Origin: Hafnia paralvei ATCC 29927
Lineage (GTDB): Bacteria; Pseudomonadota; Gammaproteobacteria; Enterobacterales; Enterobacteriaceae
NCBI RefSeq assembly: GCF_001655005.1
Contig: NZ_LXET01000054.1
Span: 1 to 64,000, forward strand
Direction of reading: 5' to 3'
Length of the DNA: 64,000 nt
Positions 1 through 8,646 of the stretch are shown here, in pieces. Positions within the stretch are counted from its first letter, which is position 1, and every line of letters starts with the position of its first letter. The translations under genes were made by a program, and so were the position numbers. The notes under the pieces are model-generated. The model searched no databases, was not told the DNA's origin, and was given only the letters and a program-made list of their open reading frames with translations.

Positions 1-83
1 GCTAGCCCCGTGTATCTCGATCTCTTAATCGATCAGCATTACGCACTCCCCCTCCATTTTTGGTTAGGGGAATTGATCATTAA

Positions 84-1070
84 TCAGCTAAATGGCTTGT
101 CGCGGCCATGCGGAGCCTCTAAATCTTGCTTTGGCCCAATCGAAATGATCCCCGTTGGATTGATGGTTTTGTGGCTGCGGTAATAATGGTGACGAATGTG
201 CTCCAGATTGACCGTCTCTTTCACTCCCAGTATCTGATAAATATCGCGCAGGAAACCGTATAAGTTTGGATAATCGCTGATGCGCTGCCAATCACATTTA
301 AAGTGGGTGACATAGACCGGATCAAAACGGACTAAAGTCGTCCATAATCGAAGATCGGCCTCGGTCAAACGTGTCCCGGTTAAATAGCGCTGACGGGAGA
401 GAATGTTCTCCAGTTTATCCAGCGAGGTAAATACCGCACTGACCGCTTCATCATAGGCATCCTGAGCGGTAGCAAATCCGGCTTTATATACACCATTATT
501 AACAGTGTCATAGATCCAGCTATTTAGCTCATCGATATCAGTACGTAGTTCCTGCGGATAAAAATCACCAGGTTTAGCGCCAATTTCGTCAAACGCGGTA
601 TTAAACATGCGGATAATGTCTGAAGATTCATTACTCACAATAGTTTGCGTTTGCTTATCCCAAAGCACCGGTACCGTCACACGTCCGGTATAGTGAGGGT
701 CAGCCTGTAGATAGAGCTGGTAGAGAAAATCGTGGTGATAAAGCTCATCGCCGGTCGCCGCAGGAAAATTGGTTTCAAACGTCCAGCCGTTCTCCAGCAT
801 CAGAGGACTGACAACAGAAACCGGAATCAGGCTTTCCAATCCTTTGAGTTTGCGAACCAGTAGCGTGCGATGAGCCCATGGGCAAGCCAAGGAGACATAG
901 AGATGGTAGCGATCTTTTTCAGCGGCAAAACCTGACTCACCGTTTGGGCCTAAAGAGCCATCAGGAGTGATCCAATTACGGAATTGCGCGTTCGAACGCT
1001 TAAAACGTCCGCCGGTAGATTTAGTGTCATACCAGACATCTTGCCAGATGCCTTCAACGAGTTGTCCCAT
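84..1070 (-). CDS. yqjG: Glutathionyl-hydroquinone reductase YqjG
   Basis: This cytoplasmic glutathione-transferase-like enzyme of the Xi class reduces glutathionyl-hydroquinones to hydroquinones. The 328-residue product has the usual family length. The thioredoxin-like N-terminal half carries the catalytic cysteine at residue 63 in the motif ACPWAH, as in E. coli YqjG. A helical GST C-terminal domain follows from about residue 170. It is the last gene of the minus-strand yqj block, and a hairpin at 1130-1151 separates it from yqjF, so it probably has its own promoter in the 1071-1205 gap. Identification is from recognisable sequence similarity along the full length. Confidence 0.93.
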   Translation of the reverse strand: MGQLVEGIWQDVWYDTKSTGGRFKRSNAQFRNWITPDGSLGPNGESGFAAEKDRYHLYVSLACPWAHRTLLVRKLKGLESLIPVSVVSPLMLENGWTFETNFPAATGDELYHHDFLYQLYLQADPHYTGRVTVPVLWDKQTQTIVSNESSDIIRMFNTAFDEIGAKPGDFYPQELRTDIDELNSWIYDTVNNGVYKAGFATAQDAYDEAVSAVFTSLDKLENILSRQRYLTGTRLTEADLRLWTTLVRFDPVYVTHFKCDWQRISDYPNLYGFLRDIYQILGVKETVNLEHIRHHYYRSHKTINPTGIISIGPKQDLEAPHGRDKPFS

Positions 1071-1129
1071 AAATCCTCCAGATGGATACTCGGCTCAATA
1101 AGCTCAAGTATGTTGTCATTTAAAAGCAT

Positions 1130-1151
1130 AAAGGGGCATGTTTGCCCCTTT
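1130..1151 (-). terminator. Terminator-like hairpin downstream of yqjF
   Basis: Perfect 9-bp inverted repeat AAAGGGGCA / TGCCCCTTT with a 4-nt loop lies between yqjF and yqjG. On the minus strand it is followed by an imperfect T-rich stretch, so termination is plausible but not certain. Confidence 0.55.
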
Positions 1152-1205
1152 ATCGTATTTCTAAATCATAACGCCATTTACTCTAAACAATTCGAGTGGC
1201 GGGTA

Positions 1206-1601
1206 TTACCATTTTTTATTGAGCAAACGGTCAATACTAAATGCGCCAGGACCAGACACAGCCAGAACCAAATAGCCACCAGCGATGGTCAGGTTTTTCA
1301 TGAACATCAGTTGGTTAACGCCGTCGGCAAAGTTCGAGTGGAACAGGAATGCGGTCAGCAAGGTAAAGCCCGCGGTAAACAGCGCCGTAGTTCGAGTCAA
1401 GAAACCAAACAAAATGGCTAAACCACCGCCCAGCTCTAACAAAATAGTTAACGGCAGAAGTGCCCCTGGGACGCCCATCGCTTCCATATATTGCTGAGTC
1501 CCTGCGTATCCCGTGATTTTGCCCCAACCGGCGGTGATAAACAGGATTGGCATCAAGATGCGGGCAGCCAGTAGTGCGATATTTTCTAGTTTGTTGCTCA
1601 T
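1206..1601 (-). CDS. yqjF: DoxX-family inner-membrane protein YqjF
   Basis: A 131-residue membrane protein of the DoxX family, with four predicted hydrophobic segments at about residues 8-28, 46-67, 72-88 and 104-122. DoxX proteins are small quinone- or thiol-redox-associated membrane proteins. The exact reaction of YqjF is not established, although E. coli yqjF is known as a promoter responsive to aromatic and quinone-like compounds. The neighbouring quinone-thiol enzyme YqjG fits that theme. The gene is full length and shows nothing unusual. Confidence 0.9.
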   Translation of the reverse strand: MSNKLENIALLAARILMPILFITAGWGKITGYAGTQQYMEAMGVPGALLPLTILLELGGGLAILFGFLTRTTALFTAGFTLLTAFLFHSNFADGVNQLMFMKNLTIAGGYLVLAVSGPGAFSIDRLLNKKW

Positions 1602-1902
1602 TTTTAACTCCAGACAATTTTAAGGTGCCGCTTTAGCAGCTTTGTTCGGTATGAGGCGTGCATTCCATCTGGCTTAAAACCAAATCGTGGAGCCCGTGTC
1701 TCTCGATGGAGCTAATACTAGGACAAAGACTGAAAGAGTGTTAGCGAGTAAAATTGCTGGATTTCTTCAAAAAAACTGAAGCTAAAAAATTATAAGAAAA
1801 TAACTAAATACAATAAGTTAAAATGTAGCAAGCAAGTAATTTCTCTAGTTACTAGTTGTTGGTGGGATAAAAGCACAGATATTTTGTGGGAAACTGCGGA
1901 GA
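1602..1902. other. Intergenic gap yqjF-yqjK, no gene seen
   Basis: About 300 bp between yqjK (ends at 1903 on the minus strand) and the yqjF start. The part nearest yqjK is AT-rich. It must hold the yqjF promoter, but I cannot pick a convincing -35/-10 pair, and I see no ORF, hairpin or repeat. Confidence 0.5.
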
Positions 1903-2196
1903 TTAAGCCTTGGGGTAAAAGGCGTTACGTATCACTTTCACTATGCCCCACACGCTAAATGCACGGCGAGTCCAGCGCGCCGTTTTAGCAGGATGGCGAG
2001 CGCCATAGAGTGCTAATAGACTCGATCCTAACAGCATGAACTTGCGTAACCGCATCACGGCGGAAACACGATGGTCAAATTTCGCAGTGAGCTGTAACCA
2101 CGAACGACGTTCACCGGCCAAATCAAGACGCTGCTGCTGAATTTGACGCAGCAAGCGTGCTTTCTCCAAGGCGAGTTCCTGACGATTACGGCTCAC
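1903..2196 (-). CDS. yqjK: YqjK-like family protein
   Basis: A 97-residue, very basic protein whose N-terminal third is helical and rich in Arg, Gln and Leu. A single hydrophobic stretch at about 53-65 is followed by an Arg/Lys-rich tail. It uses a GTG start that overlaps the yqjE stop codon in a GTGA arrangement, which indicates translational coupling. It is the third gene of the yqjD-yqjE-yqjK unit. Its function is unknown; in E. coli the same three genes are co-regulated in stationary phase. Confidence 0.85.
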   Translation of the reverse strand: MSRNRQELALEKARLLRQIQQQRLDLAGERRSWLQLTAKFDHRVSAVMRLRKFMLLGSSLLALYGARHPAKTARWTRRAFSVWGIVKVIRNAFYPKA

Positions 2197-2594
2197 TTGC
2201 GATCCTCTTCCAGTAGCTCTCTATCAATCTCAAGCTGGCGGCGAGTCGCCCCTAACAGCGTTGAGCGTCGAGCTTTGGTGATTGTCCAGATTGCCCCGAT
2301 CAATGCCAGCCCCAGCAAAACTGCGGTGGTGATCCCCAACGCCATCAGACGATGGACAGGATCAATGGCTAAGAAGAGCAACACCAACAACGTCATTAAG
2401 CCAAAGGCGGTAAACAGCAGTGTGACGCCCGCCATCATCAGAAGTTGAATAACGTTCGCTTTCTCTTCTTCCAGCTCAACCACAGCTAAACGCAGCCGTG
2501 TTTCAACCATGCCAACAATAATGGTGACAATACGCTGAGCGGTACTCAGAACCCCGCGAGCGGGGCCCTGAGAAGTTGTGTTATCGGCAGGCAT
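2193..2594 (-). CDS. yqjE: Phage holin family / YqjE inner-membrane protein
   Basis: A 133-residue protein of the YqjE (phage holin superfamily III-like) family with two strong adjacent transmembrane segments in the centre and a basic, charged C-terminus. The open frame extends further upstream, but the ATG at 2594 overlaps the yqjD stop codon (TAATG) and begins MPADN, so I take that start. It sits between yqjD and yqjK with coupled overlaps on both sides, so the three proteins are probably made in fixed ratio. Its biochemical role is unknown. Confidence 0.88.
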   Translation of the reverse strand: MPADNTTSQGPARGVLSTAQRIVTIIVGMVETRLRLAVVELEEEKANVIQLLMMAGVTLLFTAFGLMTLLVLLFLAIDPVHRLMALGITTAVLLGLALIGAIWTITKARRSTLLGATRRQLEIDRELLEEDRK

Positions 2595-2899
2595 TAGCGA
2601 CGAGCCAATAAAACGCCTAACACCACACCAACGGCAGCGCCGATGCCAACACCAGTCCAAGGATTATCATGAACATAGCTATCTGCACGATCTGCGATTT
2701 CTTTGGTTTGTGCAGCAACTTTCTCACCTGCCGCATTCAAGCGAGCGCGGCTACCTTGTAACGCACTTTCAGCTTTCGCACGGATTTTTTCCAGCTCCGC
2801 CTTCGGTTTGTCGGTGGAAGAATTCAGAACCTCTTCCAAGGTATCGGCGAGGGACTTCAGTTCGGCACGTAATTGCTCGGAAGTTGAATCGTTAGCCAT
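2594..2899 (-). CDS. yqjD: DUF883 ribosome-associated membrane protein YqjD
   Basis: A 101-residue ElaB/YqjD/DUF883 protein. A long, charged, coiled-coil-like helix (residues 5-75) precedes a single C-terminal glycine-rich transmembrane anchor ending LLARR. Family members in E. coli bind stationary-phase ribosomes through the N-terminal region and tether them to the inner membrane. The SD-like AGGAGT element lies just upstream of the ATG. It is the first gene of the yqjD-yqjE-yqjK unit, so its promoter should lie within 2900-3035. Confidence 0.92.
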   Translation of the reverse strand: MANDSTSEQLRAELKSLADTLEEVLNSSTDKPKAELEKIRAKAESALQGSRARLNAAGEKVAAQTKEIADRADSYVHDNPWTGVGIGAAVGVVLGVLLARR

Positions 2900-3035
2900 T
2901 CCTAGACTCCTTAACTTTACTGATATGGTCTTTTAACATAGCGAGCTTTTTCCATGAGCGCAAAGGTAATTGCCACATATCCTTCTGCATCTGCCGTATT
3001 TGGTATGAAAAAACTCGGCGATTAGACACAGTAAA

Positions 3036-3425
3036 TTACTGTCCCAGCGCCTGCTGTGCCTCTTTTAGCTCAGCACGAGCTTCGTCTAGTTTTTTCTCTT
3101 TTTTAGAAATTTTATCGGCTTTGCCAGTTTGTTGCGCTTCAACGAGTTCCTGTTGGCGTTCAGCGACTTTCTGCTGCTTTTCTTTCACGTTATTTTGCAG
3201 TTCAGAACGTAGCCCCGCTTCAGTACAGTGGCTCTTCACTTCGCTTAGCGCTTTCTGTAAACCAGCCACACGATGTGTGTTGTTGTGCTGCTGAGCATAC
3301 TGGATCTGCTCTTCAATACTCTGCTGCTTGCTAGCACAGGTTACTGCCGAGGCGTTAGCCGCTGTACTCAGCAGGCCAAAAGTAGCAACGGTAATAGCCA
3401 AAATTGCAGTTTTTTTGAATGTCAT
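3036..3425 (-). CDS. yqjC: DUF1090 periplasmic protein YqjC
   Basis: A 129-residue secreted protein. It has a classical Sec signal peptide (positive N-terminus, hydrophobic core, cleavage near ANASA at about residue 26). A mature part follows with two cysteines and a long Lys/Glu/Gln-rich coiled coil (about 75-129). This is the DUF1090 family; its function is not known. It is monocistronic, with gaps of about 140-260 bp on both sides. Similarity to E. coli YqjC covers the full length. Confidence 0.88.
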   Translation of the reverse strand: MTFKKTAILAITVATFGLLSTAANASAVTCASKQQSIEEQIQYAQQHNNTHRVAGLQKALSEVKSHCTEAGLRSELQNNVKEKQQKVAERQQELVEAQQTGKADKISKKEKKLDEARAELKEAQQALGQ

Positions 3426-3657
3426 GAAAAGTCCTTATTGAGTAGTGAACTGTCCCGCTCCGGGGACATATCCTTTCATCGTTAAAACAAATACTCGGAT
3501 ATAAATGAACCATTGAATGAGCGAAAACAGTGCTCGCTCGTTCACAACTATAACCCGTAATTATTAACGATTACTTATCACTTAGTTTAAATAATAGGTG
3601 CGTTACATCAAGATAGGAGCCCAAAAAATGGAAAAATCAGACAATACTGATAAATAA

Positions 3658-3682
3658 AAACAGAGCCATACGGCTCTGCTTT
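3658..3682 (-). terminator. Rho-independent terminator of yqjA-mzrA
   Basis: Perfect 7-bp stem CAGAGCC / GGCTCTG with a 4-nt loop at 3661-3678, followed on the minus strand by TTTTTATTT, a few bases after the mzrA stop. Confidence 0.85.
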
Positions 3683-3688
3683 TATTGC

Positions 3689-4090
3689 TTAGCTGTTAAG
3701 TCTCGCTTGCCTGGGAGGATCCTTGACATCACTTTCGCTTGATTGAAACAGCGAGCGTCGATGGGTTTTATAGGCAATACTGTAGCCACGCGGCAGCACA
3801 CTTTGCAGTACCTGCATCGCCTCTTCCTGCTGCTCTGGCTTCGCTAAATGAACCAGCAAACCGTTCGAGTCAGGCGTAATACTTTTGATACTAATGCCGT
3901 GCTCATCTAGTTTCTGATAAACAAAAAAACCATCCGGTGTCGCAAGCCCAGCCTGAGTCGCGCTAATTTGTAACGTTGTTTCTTTATGAGTTAGATGCGG
4001 GGCTATCCACCACGCAAATACGCCAATAATCAACGCTAAGAGCAATAAGGCACGTTTCCAGCCAAGCCGCTGAATAAGTAGCAGAGTCAC
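3689..4090 (-). CDS. mzrA: EnvZ/OmpR modulator MzrA
   Basis: A small bitopic inner-membrane protein that in E. coli binds the sensor kinase EnvZ and links it to envelope-stress signalling. The 133-residue product has a short cytoplasmic N-terminus, one transmembrane helix (about residues 14-29) and a periplasmic domain with the conserved stretches ATPDGF and SITP. I chose the GTG at 4090: it lies one base after the yqjA stop and is preceded by AGAGGAAA, a strong ribosome-binding site inside the end of yqjA. The 22 extra upstream codons in the frame overlap yqjA and lack family similarity. Confidence 0.9.
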   Translation of the reverse strand: MTLLLIQRLGWKRALLLLALIIGVFAWWIAPHLTHKETTLQISATQAGLATPDGFFVYQKLDEHGISIKSITPDSNGLLVHLAKPEQQEEAMQVLQSVLPRGYSIAYKTHRRSLFQSSESDVKDPPRQARLNS

Positions 4091-4091
4091 G

Positions 4092-4769
4092 TTATTTCCT
4101 CTGCTCTGGCTGAGTCGTTGAATGTTTTTTACGCCATAGAACGACCAACGAGCCAACTAGACCAAACACCAACAGAACCAGTGGCAACATCATCAGTAGG
4201 AACATCAGTTGATCTTCATAGCGCAAGAACAGCGGTGTTTTACCCAACACATAACCCAATGTCGTCAAAATCATGACCCACAGGAAACCGCTCATCCAGT
4301 TAAAGAACTGGAAACGCGTACTGCTTAAACCAGATAGGCCAGCAATCAACGGCAGCAAAGTACGCACGAATGCCAGAAAGCGACCGACTAGCAGAGCCGA
4401 TAAACCGTGTTTGTGGAACAAATGATGAGAACGCTGATGATAATGGGCGGGCAAATGGGAAAGCCACTTTTGCACTAATCGTGTATTTCCCAGCCATCGT
4501 CCCTGTATATACCCAACCCAGCAACCAAGACTGGCCGCGGTGGTTAACACACAGACCGTCATGGCAAAGCCCATGGTGCCTTTCGCAATCAGTACACCAA
4601 CCAAAATCAGTAAACTGTCACCCGGTAAAAAGGCTGCGGGCAGCAAACCATTTTCCAGAAATAAAATGACAAATAAAATGCCGTAAATCGTCCACACTAG
4701 CGACGGGTTCGCCAGCGTCTCATAGTCCTGCTGCCACAGGGCATGTATTAATTCGTTAATCATATCCAT
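4092..4769 (-). CDS. yqjA: DedA-family membrane protein YqjA
   Basis: A DedA-family inner-membrane protein needed for proton-motive-force-dependent homeostasis under alkaline or drug stress and, with its paralogue, for lipid-carrier recycling. The 225 residues include the family signature ENGLLPAAFLPGDSLL. The functionally essential acidic residues fall at Glu39 and Asp51 and the conserved arginines at Arg130 and Arg136, the same numbering as E. coli. It is translationally linked to mzrA downstream. E. coli has exuR directly upstream; here an unknown secreted protein and crcB intervene. Confidence 0.95.
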   Translation of the reverse strand: MDMINELIHALWQQDYETLANPSLVWTIYGILFVILFLENGLLPAAFLPGDSLLILVGVLIAKGTMGFAMTVCVLTTAASLGCWVGYIQGRWLGNTRLVQKWLSHLPAHYHQRSHHLFHKHGLSALLVGRFLAFVRTLLPLIAGLSGLSSTRFQFFNWMSGFLWVMILTTLGYVLGKTPLFLRYEDQLMFLLMMLPLVLLVFGLVGSLVVLWRKKHSTTQPEQRK

Positions 4770-4861
4770 CGAGTATTCCTAACTGAAAATTCGGAGGGTC
4801 CATCCGCCAGCTCATCTCATGGACGTCACAAAGGACGATGGAATTAGGGAGCTAGCTAAGT

Positions 4862-5356
4862 TTAACCAACGTACGCTTCGGCGTCAGGTTGGTCATACGT
4901 CAGCTTGCCTCTGTATAAAATATTACTCTCTTTCCAGCCACCCAGCCGATTTTGATGAGGGGGAAGTTGTAACGTTCGCAGCAGCGCCAAAGAAATTCCC
5001 TTGTCGCGATACTGGCGAGTCACATCAAAAAAGGCGGTGTCCGAATGTGCGGGTAGGGAGGCATCCGGAAGTGTAGGAGCAATCCGGCCCTGTTCTGAAC
5101 AGGACTTCAAGTGAACCCGTAGCAGCGCGGTCAGCTTACGCGTATTGGATTTACGCGAAAGGCTACGTTCACTTTCACCAGTGAGTTGCATCACTGATAT
5201 GGATGAGACATCTGTTAGCGATTGAGCAAAGTAGCTATCTACTTGAGAGAAATAGCAATTAGCGCTGTGCGAATGCCAAGCCGTTTGCTTGCCAGAGGCC
5301 ATACTGGCCCAGCATAACAATAGGAACATCGTGGTGGCAGACGAAAGACGCTTCAA
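4862..5356 (-). CDS. Unrecognised secreted protein
   Basis: I do not recognise this 164-residue product. It begins with Lys-Arg and a hydrophobic stretch ending near ASMASG (about residue 22), a good Sec signal peptide. The mature part is about 140 residues, hydrophilic, with only two cysteines (about residues 34 and 81) that could form a disulfide. The frame has no upstream ATG; the likely start is TTG at 5356, with GGAAG about ten bases upstream. The only internal ATG early enough (5329) would remove the basic n-region of the signal. It lies between yqjA and crcB, where E. coli has nothing comparable. Existence is fairly likely; function is unknown. Confidence 0.6.
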   Translation of the reverse strand: MKRLSSATTMFLLLCWASMASGKQTAWHSHSANCYFSQVDSYFAQSLTDVSSISVMQLTGESERSLSRKSNTRKLTALLRVHLKSCSEQGRIAPTLPDASLPAHSDTAFFDVTRQYRDKGISLALLRTLQLPPHQNRLGGWKESNILYRGKLTYDQPDAEAYVG

Positions 5357-5566
5357 TATTTTGTTGCTTCCAGATACATGCAGAAAAAAACTCGGCTAAC
5401 TGTAGCAAAATCACCGTCAGGGAAACAGCAGAAAATGAGCAATTTCCACGACCAATTTTACCTTAATGATGGTCGTTAACAGTTGGTTTCAGTTGGGTTG
5501 AACAAATAGGTGCCGCCAAACACAGGAAGAAAAACAAGGTGGGGAATAAAAGGTAAAATGAAATTT

Positions 5567-5601
5567 GCCGTGTTTACATCAAAATACTGGGTCAACACGG
5601 C
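5567..5601 (-). terminator. Hairpin downstream of crcB
   Basis: 8-bp arms GCCGTGTT / AACACGGC enclose a 19-nt loop just past the crcB stop. On the minus strand AAATTTCATTTT follows. The long loop makes this a weak terminator candidate. Confidence 0.4.
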
Positions 5602-5614
5602 ATTATTAGGTTTT

Positions 5615-6010
5615 TCACCCCGGCATTGAGCCACGAGTTAATAGTGCATATCCCGCCGCAACCGCGAGCATGCATAGCACTAAATTCAAGATCACGTTCA
5701 AAGCGGCGCGTAACCAGAATCCCTCAGTGAAGAGTGCGAACGTATCAAATGAAAAAGTGGAGAACGTCGTCAATGCCCCAAGAAACCCGACGGCAATCAA
5801 CGGACGCCAATGTGGCGCAATCAGTGTTCCTGTGTTTAAAGCAGCCACCAGCACTCCCATGATAAAACAGCCAACAACGTTGACCGTCAGCGTTGCATAG
5901 GGAAACGATGTACCGAACCAACCACTGAACCAAGTGGTAATTTGAAAACGTGTAATAGCTCCCACTGCGCCACCAAAGGCAACAATTAATAACGTTAAGC
6001 CATAGCTCAT
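5615..6010 (-). CDS. crcB: Fluoride exporter CrcB/FluC
   Basis: A dual-topology fluoride channel of the CrcB/FluC family that works as a homodimer in the inner membrane. The 131-residue protein has four transmembrane helices and the conserved elements GGAVGAITRF near the N-terminus, TLTVNVVGCFIMG, and GFLGALTTFSTFSFD in the third helix. I use the ATG at 6010, preceded by GAGGAG at good spacing; the frame extends 15 codons further without support. I see no fluoride riboswitch upstream. The gene lies between the unknown secreted protein and exuR, not its E. coli position. Confidence 0.92.
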   Translation of the reverse strand: MSYGLTLLIVAFGGAVGAITRFQITTWFSGWFGTSFPYATLTVNVVGCFIMGVLVAALNTGTLIAPHWRPLIAVGFLGALTTFSTFSFDTFALFTEGFWLRAALNVILNLVLCMLAVAAGYALLTRGSMPG

Positions 6011-6375
6011 AGCGAACTCCTCAAAAATAACGGATAAGGCGATTAACGAAGGCAACTTGATTAGCTACAGGGGAAAAATGCTTGCCCGGCAACCAAGCGC
6101 TATCGCACTGTAATATACCCGTCATACTTCAAGTTGCCTTTTTGTTGGCTGCGCTCGCTTGCCGCCTCAATGCCACTTGAATTACTTAAGGTATAACAGA
6201 GAAATAAAACTCAGACTTCTGCCAGGCGTCATCAGCGGAAAAGAGAGGACTCTTTCGGCGGTTTTTAGCTATGTAAGAGTTCAAATAGAAATCTTACAGC
6301 CAAAGGTGGAACACCATCACCTTACTAAAGTATAAGTTAAGCTCGTGACTCGACACAACCGCTTAACCCTACGGC
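6011..6375. other. Intergenic gap crcB-exuR with a palindromic repeat
   Basis: A 365-bp gap holding the crcB promoter region and, at 6114-6195, a palindromic repeat element listed separately. The remainder, 6196-6375, carries no ORF or obvious site. Confidence 0.6.
6114..6195. repeat. Palindromic intergenic repeat, copy 1
   Basis: An 82-bp element bounded by imperfect inverted arms of 24 bp, at 6114-6137 (TATACCCGTCATACTTCAAG...) and 6172-6195. It has a short GC-rich centre (GGCTGCGCTCGCTTGCCGCC). It belongs to the same family as the longer copy at 34625-34751 and the decayed copy at 8647-8716. Such elements are common between genes of Hafnia, Serratia and Yersinia relatives (general knowledge). 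Confidence 0.75.
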
Positions 6376-7149
6376 TTATTTGCCGTTGGTAACGCCGTCC
6401 AAATGCACGACAGGATTTTCGGCGAACAGATAGCGATCGACGTTAAACTCGAAATCGTCCGTTGTCGCCTGAAAAAGCATTTGCTTGGTATTTTCTAAAT
6501 GCTGCCACATCGCCACTTTTGCGCCGTAAGGATCTTTACGCATCAATGCCTTGAGGATCTTATCGTGATCCTCACACCAGCTGTCGATCGAGACATCATC
6601 GATGTGTTCATGCAATTTCAACCAGTATGGGTTGTGGATACGCTGACTCCACATTTGCTCAACTATTGTCGCCATTGCTGAGTTCTGCGTCGCCAAAGCG
6701 ACCTGAACATGGAACTTCAGATCCCATTCCGAATCCCGGAAACGGTCTTCCTGCCGTGCATGCTCCTGAATCTCCATCAACGCCACGATATCTTGTTTGG
6801 TTACCTGAGTCGCCGCGAACTCGGCAATATTACTCTCGATAAGCTGACGCGCCTGTAAAAGCTCAAACGGTCCCGCACTCGCAAACTGAATATTGCTATT
6901 AGGTTGAATCAACGTTTTTGGTTGATTACTAATAACGTGGATACCTGACCCTTTACGAACCTCCACATACCCTTCCACTTCCAGCATGATGATCGCCTCG
7001 CGAACAACTGTTCGACTCACGTTCATCTCTTCAGCGATAAAACGCTCGGCTGGCAGTTTCTCCCCCACAGGATAAACGCCGGACTCGACGCGCTGCTTTA
7101 GCTCTGCGGCTAACTGTTGGTACAGTCTTCTGGGTTCTGTGAATTCCAT
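6376..7149 (-). CDS. exuR: Hexuronate regulon repressor ExuR (GntR/FadR)
   Basis: A transcriptional repressor of the hexuronate genes, relieved by galacturonate or glucuronate derivatives. The 257-residue protein has an N-terminal winged-helix GntR domain (about 8-75, with AERFIAEEMNVSRTVVREAI). A C-terminal FCD ligand-binding domain follows, with the expected histidine/aspartate elements (LKFHVQVA, HDKILKAL). Its ATG follows a leader of about 185 bp that also holds the exuT terminator. It is transcribed in the same direction as, but separately from, exuT. The location next to exuT-uxaCBA supports the identification. Confidence 0.94.
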   Translation of the reverse strand: MEFTEPRRLYQQLAAELKQRVESGVYPVGEKLPAERFIAEEMNVSRTVVREAIIMLEVEGYVEVRKGSGIHVISNQPKTLIQPNSNIQFASAGPFELLQARQLIESNIAEFAATQVTKQDIVALMEIQEHARQEDRFRDSEWDLKFHVQVALATQNSAMATIVEQMWSQRIHNPYWLKLHEHIDDVSIDSWCEDHDKILKALMRKDPYGAKVAMWQHLENTKQMLFQATTDDFEFNVDRYLFAENPVVHLDGVTNGK

Positions 7150-7282
7150 TTAGGGTGCTCTATTAGGGTTGATCGGCAAATGTTGTGATACATACATTTA
7201 TGAATCTGTTATACCACTTTTCCAATAATCTCACCAGAGACCCCATGCACACTCAAGTGAGAGATAAAACGTTGAGGTAAAA

Positions 7283-7311
7283 AAAATCCGCCGATAAACG
7301 GCGGATTTTTA
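7283..7311 (-). terminator. Terminator of exuT
   Basis: Perfect stem ATCCGCCG / CGGCGGAT with a 4-nt loop, T-run on both strands. It lies between the exuT stop and the exuR promoter region, so it separates the two units. Confidence 0.88.
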
Positions 7312-7334
7312 GTCGGAGGCATCGTCATTAAACG

Positions 7335-8630
7335 CTATACGGTTGCTTTCTGGCGATTCGCTTCAATTTCAACTTCTTCCGCGGTACGGTTTTGCAATAC
7401 AGTCCAAATAACTAACGCACCCAGTAGGTCAAATACAGCCAGCGCCGCAAACAGTGGACTAAAGCCGATGGTATCAGCCAAAGCTCCCACGACTAACGCA
7501 AACAGAGTACTTGCCGTCCACGCCGCCATACCGGTTAATCCGTTTGCAGTGGCCACTTCGTTGCGTCCAAACACATCAGAAGAGAGCGTAATCAAAGCAC
7601 CTGACAGTGACTGGTGAGCAAAACCACCGACGCACAGCAGAGCAATAGCCGCATAAGGACTTGTGAACAGACCAATCATACCTGGGCCAATCATCAAGAA
7701 TGCGCCCATGGTCACCACTAGCTTACGAGAAACAATCAGGTTCACTTTAAAGTACTTCTGGAATAACGGAGGCAGATAACCGCCTAACACGCAGCCAACG
7801 TCGGCAAACAGCATTGGCATCCACGCAAACATCGCGATTTCTTTCAGATTAAAACCGTAGGCTTTGAACATGAACAGCGGGATCCAAGCATTGAAAGTCC
7901 CCCAAGCTGGTTCGGCCAAAAAACGAGGCAGTGCGATGCCCCAAAACTGACGGTTACGCAGGATTTCCCATGCAGACATACGCTTCGCGTTATTGGTCTG
8001 GTGATGAGCTTCCTGACCGCTCAGAATATAGTCACGCTCTTCGTCAGACAGTTTTTTCTGATCTTTTGGATGCTTGTAGAAGATTAACCAGCAAATGGCC
8101 CAAATCAGACTCAGCGCACCCGTAATGATGAACGCCATTTCCCAGCTGTGTGCAACGATAGCCCACACCACTAACGGCGGAGCAATCATGCCCCCAATGG
8201 ATGACCCTACGTTAAAATAACCCACCGCAATGGAACGTTCTTTCGCTGGGAACCATTCGGATGAGGCTTTAAGACCCGCAGGGATCATTGCCGCTTCAGC
8301 CATACCCACCGCACCACGCGCAATAGCCAAACCACCCCAGCTGCTAGCTAATGCGGTGCCCATACAGAACACGGCCCACAGGATGGCAAACAGTGCGTAA
8401 CCCACCTTTGTACCCAACACATCAAGCACATAGCCCGCGACTGGTTGCATAATGGTGTAGCACGCGGAGTACGCAGCAATAATATAAGAGTATTGCTGAG
8501 TGGTGATGTGCATCGTGTCTTGTAAGGTCGGAGCAGCAACAGCAATGGCATTACGAGTCAAGTAACCCAGTACAGTTCCTACGGTAACCAAGGCTATCAT
8601 GTACCAGCGTAAGCCTTTAATTTTACGCAT
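7335..8630 (-). CDS. exuT: Hexuronate transporter ExuT (MFS)
   Basis: A major-facilitator, proton-coupled uptake system for galacturonate and glucuronate, of the anion:cation symporter family. The 431-residue protein shows twelve hydrophobic segments and begins MRKIKGLRWYMIALVTVGTVLGYLTRN, typical of ExuT. The Shine-Dalgarno GGGAGAGAG lies just upstream of the ATG. It is divergent from uxaC across a gap of about 630 bp, so import and catabolism can be co-regulated by ExuR and CRP. Note that the first transmembrane segment holds the conserved Arg-Asn of this family. Confidence 0.95.
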   Translation of the reverse strand: MRKIKGLRWYMIALVTVGTVLGYLTRNAIAVAAPTLQDTMHITTQQYSYIIAAYSACYTIMQPVAGYVLDVLGTKVGYALFAILWAVFCMGTALASSWGGLAIARGAVGMAEAAMIPAGLKASSEWFPAKERSIAVGYFNVGSSIGGMIAPPLVVWAIVAHSWEMAFIITGALSLIWAICWLIFYKHPKDQKKLSDEERDYILSGQEAHHQTNNAKRMSAWEILRNRQFWGIALPRFLAEPAWGTFNAWIPLFMFKAYGFNLKEIAMFAWMPMLFADVGCVLGGYLPPLFQKYFKVNLIVSRKLVVTMGAFLMIGPGMIGLFTSPYAAIALLCVGGFAHQSLSGALITLSSDVFGRNEVATANGLTGMAAWTASTLFALVVGALADTIGFSPLFAALAVFDLLGALVIWTVLQNRTAEEVEIEANRQKATV

Positions 8631-8646
8631 TTAAACTCTCTCCCAG

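Noticed and set aside
1..83. Possible gene end or terminator before yqjG
   Set aside because: Only a weak CCCCT/AGGGG hairpin and no open frame can be seen in this stretch, so nothing was called.
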